Source: Rhodopirellula sp.
GTDB taxonomy: Bacteria; Planctomycetota; Planctomycetia; Pirellulales; Thermoguttaceae
DNA: 52,743 nt
Assembly: GCA_012728855.1 (NCBI GenBank)
Contig: JAAYEH010000100.1
Location: 1-52,743 of the forward strand
Direction of reading: 5' to 3'
The notes beneath the pieces are model-generated. The model ran no database searches. It was not told the origin of the DNA and worked only from the letters and a program-made list of their open reading frames with translations. Made by a program: the position numbers and the translations under genes. Below, in pieces: positions 49,793 to 52,743 of this stretch (positions are counted from its first letter, which is position 1; the number at the start of each line of letters is the position of its first letter).

Positions 49793-52743
49793 ATGCGAAA
49801 GCGATCTGGCAGATCCCGCCAGCACGGACATAGGTCTCGGGGTTTCTTCTCGCCAAGCTTGGGACGTCGCTTGTCCCCGTCGACGCGCCGCTTGGGTATG
49901 GAACTCTTGGAAGACCGCTTCCTGCTGGCCGGCAACTTGCTGTTTCAGGCGACTGGGCCGGGCACGGTGATGTTGCGTCTGTCGGGTGGGGACGTGCAGA
50001 TTGTCGACACGGCCACGGCCGCGACGGTGCTTGCCTCCAAGCCCCTGGGCGAAATCACGGAGGGAGTTCGGATCGAAGGGAACACGTTCGACGTGTACCT
50101 CACCATCGACGCCAGCACGCCGCCGATCCCCGGCGGAATCGAGTTTGCGGGGGGAGCAGGAACGAACACACTGACCGGACCGGATGTCCCGACCGACTGG
50201 AGCATCGACGCGCCCGACAGCGGCTCGTTCAGCGGAGTCAACACGTTCAGCGGTGTGGAGCGATTGATCGGAGGCACGAGCGACGACAACTTCCAGTTCA
50301 AGCCGGGAGGGTCGATTTCAGGGGGAATCGACGGCGGCGGCGGGATGGACACGCTGAATTATTCGGCGGCCACAGCGGACCTCGTCTTTACGTTCCACGC
50401 AGACGGGACCGTTTCGGCGACCGACTTTACCAACACCCTGGGGCCGACCGCGGGGAGCGACAAGGTCGTCGGCGGTACAGGGGACAACCGCTTCGTCTTT
50501 GAGAACGGTGCCTCCTTCCCCGGCACGATCGATGGCGGGTCCGGCGGCAGCAACACGATCGATTTCTCTTCGTACGAAACGCCCGTGCTCGTCGACCTGG
50601 CGGATGGCACGGCAACCGTGGGCGGACTGGTCAACGGTTCGAGCATGGTTGGCCTTACCACCGACATGCCGGTCCGCTATCTCAACGATGGTGCGGGCGT
50701 CCAGCAGGCGACCATTTCCCCGGAAACGGCTCTCGCCACATTGAACGGCGGCTCAGGCGTTCAAAAGGCGTCCGACTCCTTTTCTCTCACCGCAGCCACA
50801 CCGCTGGCAAATCTCAACAATGGCCAAGGCGTTGGGAGCAGAGGCTTCCTGTCGGCGGCGACTCCCGTCAGCTCGAACTGGCCGACGATGGGTCTCCAAC
50901 CTGGCTACGACCTGATCATCACGTTGACGAACCAGGATATCGTGTATGTCGATCTGGGAACTCCAGCCACCCTGGGGAACCTGCTCGACGCGATTCACCA
51001 GGCCGATCCCCGGTTGACGGCCGCCATCAACGCTGCCGGGACCGGCATCGATATCCGTGATTCAGCGGGGGGCAGCAAGAACATCGCGGTCGCCGATCTG
51101 GGCGCATCGACCGCGGCCAAGACCCTCGGAATTCCCGGCGCCGGGGCAGGTAATGTTCTGCACGGGAAGTCGATCACTGGTGACATGCGCATTATCCTCA
51201 CGGACTGGTCTGCGGTTGCGGTCGAGATCGGCAGCGCGACAACCGTTCAAGATGTGCTTGACGCCATTCACAACGCAGACCACCGCTTGACAGCCGTGAT
51301 CAACGACGCCGGCGACGGGATCAAGATCATCGACGCGGCCGGCGGCGAGGAAAGCCTGGCCGTGGAGAACCTGAACGGTTCCACGACCGCCACGGATCTC
51401 GGTCTTACCGTCCGCTCCGAAGGCAATGTTCTGAACGGGCGGCCTCTGGTCAGCGACCTTCGCATCACGGCCAGCGACGGCACGGTCGTCAACGTCAACC
51501 TTCGAGAGGCGGGCAACCTGGGAAAGGTGATCGACGCCATCAATGCGGCTGACTCCCGCATGGTTGCCGCTTTGAATGAAGCTTCGGACGGCATCGACAT
51601 CCAGGATTCCACGGCCGGTTCCGGCAGCCTGACCATCGCGAATCCGAGCGGTTCCACGGCAGCGACGGATCTCGGCCTTGCAAAGACCGGCACAGGAAAT
51701 CTCCTCCAAGGGAATTCTCTTTTCGACGACCTCGAGATCACGCTCAGCAACGGGGCATCCGTCCAGGTCAATCTGGGAAACCCGGCTACCGTGGCCGATG
51801 TCCTTGCAGCGATTCAGGCCGCCGACAGCCGGCTGACGGCCGTCATCAGCTTGATCACCCGCGGCATCCGGATCACCGACTCGGCGGGCGGTCCCGGGAA
51901 CATCACGGTGGCCAACCTGAACGGCTGCACCGCCGCAACGGATCTGGGGATCCTCGGCACGGGGACCGGCCGCACGCTCCGGGGAACCCCGGTCGTCAGT
52001 CCGGTCGTTTCCACAACCCTCAGCCACGTACAGCACGCCGTCGGCGGCTCCGGCGATGACCTGCTCATCGGATCGACCGGCAATAATCGACTCACCGGCG
52101 GCGAAGGATCGGACACCTACAAGTTTTCGGCAGGGTGGGCAGCGGACACGATCGAAGATTACGGAATCCTGGGGACCGATACCCTCGACTTCTCCGCGGT
52201 GATGAGCCAACTGACTGTAACGATCCAGGCAGACGGCAAGGTCTCGATCGTGGATGACGCCGGCAACCCGAACACCCTGGAAGATGCGGAAATCATCGAA
52301 AACATCATCTTGGGAAGCGGCAACGATACCTTTGTGTTCGAAAGTGGGTCGACATTTCTCGGCACTCTCAACGGCGGCGGCGGAACGAACAAACTGGACT
52401 ACTCTGCCTATGAGACCGCCGTCACGGTCGACTTGGCCACCGGCACGGCCAAGGCCTCCGAGGTCATAACGTCGATCACGAACATTCGCGTTATCGCCGG
52501 CGGTTCGGGGGACGACATCCTCACCGGCGACAGCGGCGTTAACCGTTTTGAGGGCGGCCCGGGCAGTGACGTGCTCAAGGGTGGCGCGGCGATCGACACG
52601 CTCGTCGGCGGCGAGGGCGACGACGTCTATGTCATGGATGGCGGAAACGACACGATTCGTGAGGCCGCCGATGGAGGGTTCGATACCCTGGATTACTCCC
52701 GTTCGACCGGAGCCATTTCCGTCAACCTTGCCGGTTTCATCAA
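49793..52743 (+). CDS. giant surface protein with flagellin-hook-IN-like units and RTX repeats (partial)
   Basis: The frame is open from ATG 49793 to the window end, 983 codons, with no stop; the 3' part lies outside. A basic N-terminus leads to MELLEDRFLLAG (residues 36-47), the LExRxLLA-type motif of exported planctomycete proteins. Residues about 100-290 are Gly, Asp and Asn-rich with degenerate calcium-binding turns. Three LNxGxGV motifs (near 297, 317 and 341) come before four tandem units of about 91 residues (371-734). After about 752, RTX-type nonapeptides appear: GGSGDDLLIG, GGSGDDILTG, GGPGSDVLKGG and GGEGDDVYV. It is probably secreted and calcium-bound, used in adhesion or as a cell-surface layer. 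AGGAG with a 7-base spacer supports the start. Confidence 0.88.
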   Translation, partial: MRKRSGRSRQHGHRSRGFFSPSLGRRLSPSTRRLGMELLEDRFLLAGNLLFQATGPGTVMLRLSGGDVQIVDTATAATVLASKPLGEITEGVRIEGNTFDVYLTIDASTPPIPGGIEFAGGAGTNTLTGPDVPTDWSIDAPDSGSFSGVNTFSGVERLIGGTSDDNFQFKPGGSISGGIDGGGGMDTLNYSAATADLVFTFHADGTVSATDFTNTLGPTAGSDKVVGGTGDNRFVFENGASFPGTIDGGSGGSNTIDFSSYETPVLVDLADGTATVGGLVNGSSMVGLTTDMPVRYLNDGAGVQQATISPETALATLNGGSGVQKASDSFSLTAATPLANLNNGQGVGSRGFLSAATPVSSNWPTMGLQPGYDLIITLTNQDIVYVDLGTPATLGNLLDAIHQADPRLTAAINAAGTGIDIRDSAGGSKNIAVADLGASTAAKTLGIPGAGAGNVLHGKSITGDMRIILTDWSAVAVEIGSATTVQDVLDAIHNADHRLTAVINDAGDGIKIIDAAGGEESLAVENLNGSTTATDLGLTVRSEGNVLNGRPLVSDLRITASDGTVVNVNLREAGNLGKVIDAINAADSRMVAALNEASDGIDIQDSTAGSGSLTIANPSGSTAATDLGLAKTGTGNLLQGNSLFDDLEITLSNGASVQVNLGNPATVADVLAAIQAADSRLTAVISLITRGIRITDSAGGPGNITVANLNGCTAATDLGILGTGTGRTLRGTPVVSPVVSTTLSHVQHAVGGSGDDLLIGSTGNNRLTGGEGSDTYKFSAGWAADTIEDYGILGTDTLDFSAVMSQLTVTIQADGKVSIVDDAGNPNTLEDAEIIENIILGSGNDTFVFESGSTFLGTLNGGGGTNKLDYSAYETAVTVDLATGTAKASEVITSITNIRVIAGGSGDDILTGDSGVNRFEGGPGSDVLKGGAAIDTLVGGEGDDVYVMDGGNDTIREAADGGFDTLDYSRSTGAISVNLAGFI
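50903..51995 (+). repeat. four tandem coding units of about 270 bp
   Basis: Units begin at 50903, 51179, 51449 and 51722 (276, 270, 273 and about 273 bp). Each encodes a pattern like DLxITLxNG, then VxVNLGxxATVxDVLDAIxxADxRLTAxIN, GIxIxDxxGG, then ATDLG and GNxLxG. The pattern is that of the flagellin hook IN motif known from flagellar hook-associated proteins, here inside an RTX-type protein. The DNA itself has diverged, so the duplication is not recent. Confidence 0.82.

Noticed and set aside
51062..52210. Minus-strand frame of 382 codons at the window end
   Set aside because: It is antisense to the giant RTX/hook-IN gene, whose frame is open for 983 codons with clear repeats. The frame owes its length to the repeat composition.

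Overview
This GC-rich chromosomal window most likely comes from a planctomycete (Planctomycetota, Pirellulales-like; the order is a guess). The evidence is a formylglycine-type sulfatase, a PEP-CTERM surface protein, a very large secreted beta-helix enzyme, LVIVD-repeat and Gfo/Idh sequences, a giant protein with the N-terminal LExRxLLA-type motif, and many hairpin repeats between genes.

Layout. 1-2.4 kb: mobile-element debris, with a truncated tyrosine integrase and an IS (923-2419) whose transposase is split by a frameshift at an A7 run. 2.4-13.6 kb: a glycan and surface region with a small hypothetical gene clipped by the IS, a sulfatase, an autotransporter-repeat PEP-CTERM protein, a beta-helix carbohydrate-active enzyme and a Tat-exported amidohydrolase. 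A fused NDP-forming acyl-CoA synthetase/GNAT gene sits among them on the other strand. 13.7-16.0 kb: a compact restriction-modification pair, a gamma-class N6-adenine methyltransferase overlapping a probable PD-(D/E)xK nuclease. 16.1-22.7 kb: a decayed sialidase-like gene, hairpin repeats, an LVIVD protein, a ROK kinase, a Gfo/Idh C-terminal remnant and an orphan NarL-type histidine kinase.

22.7-42.2 kb is a large minus-strand flagellar locus. In transcription order it reads TPR protein, FlgN-like chaperone, histidine kinase, sigma54 response regulator, then flgB-flgC-fliE-fliF-fliG-fliH-fliI-fliJ-motE-like-fliK-flgD-flgE-flbD-motA-motB. A good sigma54 promoter lies directly in front of flgB, just downstream of the sigma54 activator gene, so a local control circuit is likely. 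Inverted-repeat elements sit inside this locus between the regulator and flgB and between fliH and fliI.

42.5-49.2 kb: an alpha/beta hydrolase with Asp at the nucleophile position, malate dehydrogenase, two membrane proteins built from a shared unrecognised domain (three copies in all), argG with a hairpin downstream, and a small membrane protein. 49.8 kb to the end: the first 983 codons of a giant protein that combines about four tandem flagellin-hook-IN-like units with RTX-type calcium-binding repeats; it runs off the window.

No rRNA, tRNA or CRISPR array was seen. Long antisense open frames are common because of the base composition and were left out.
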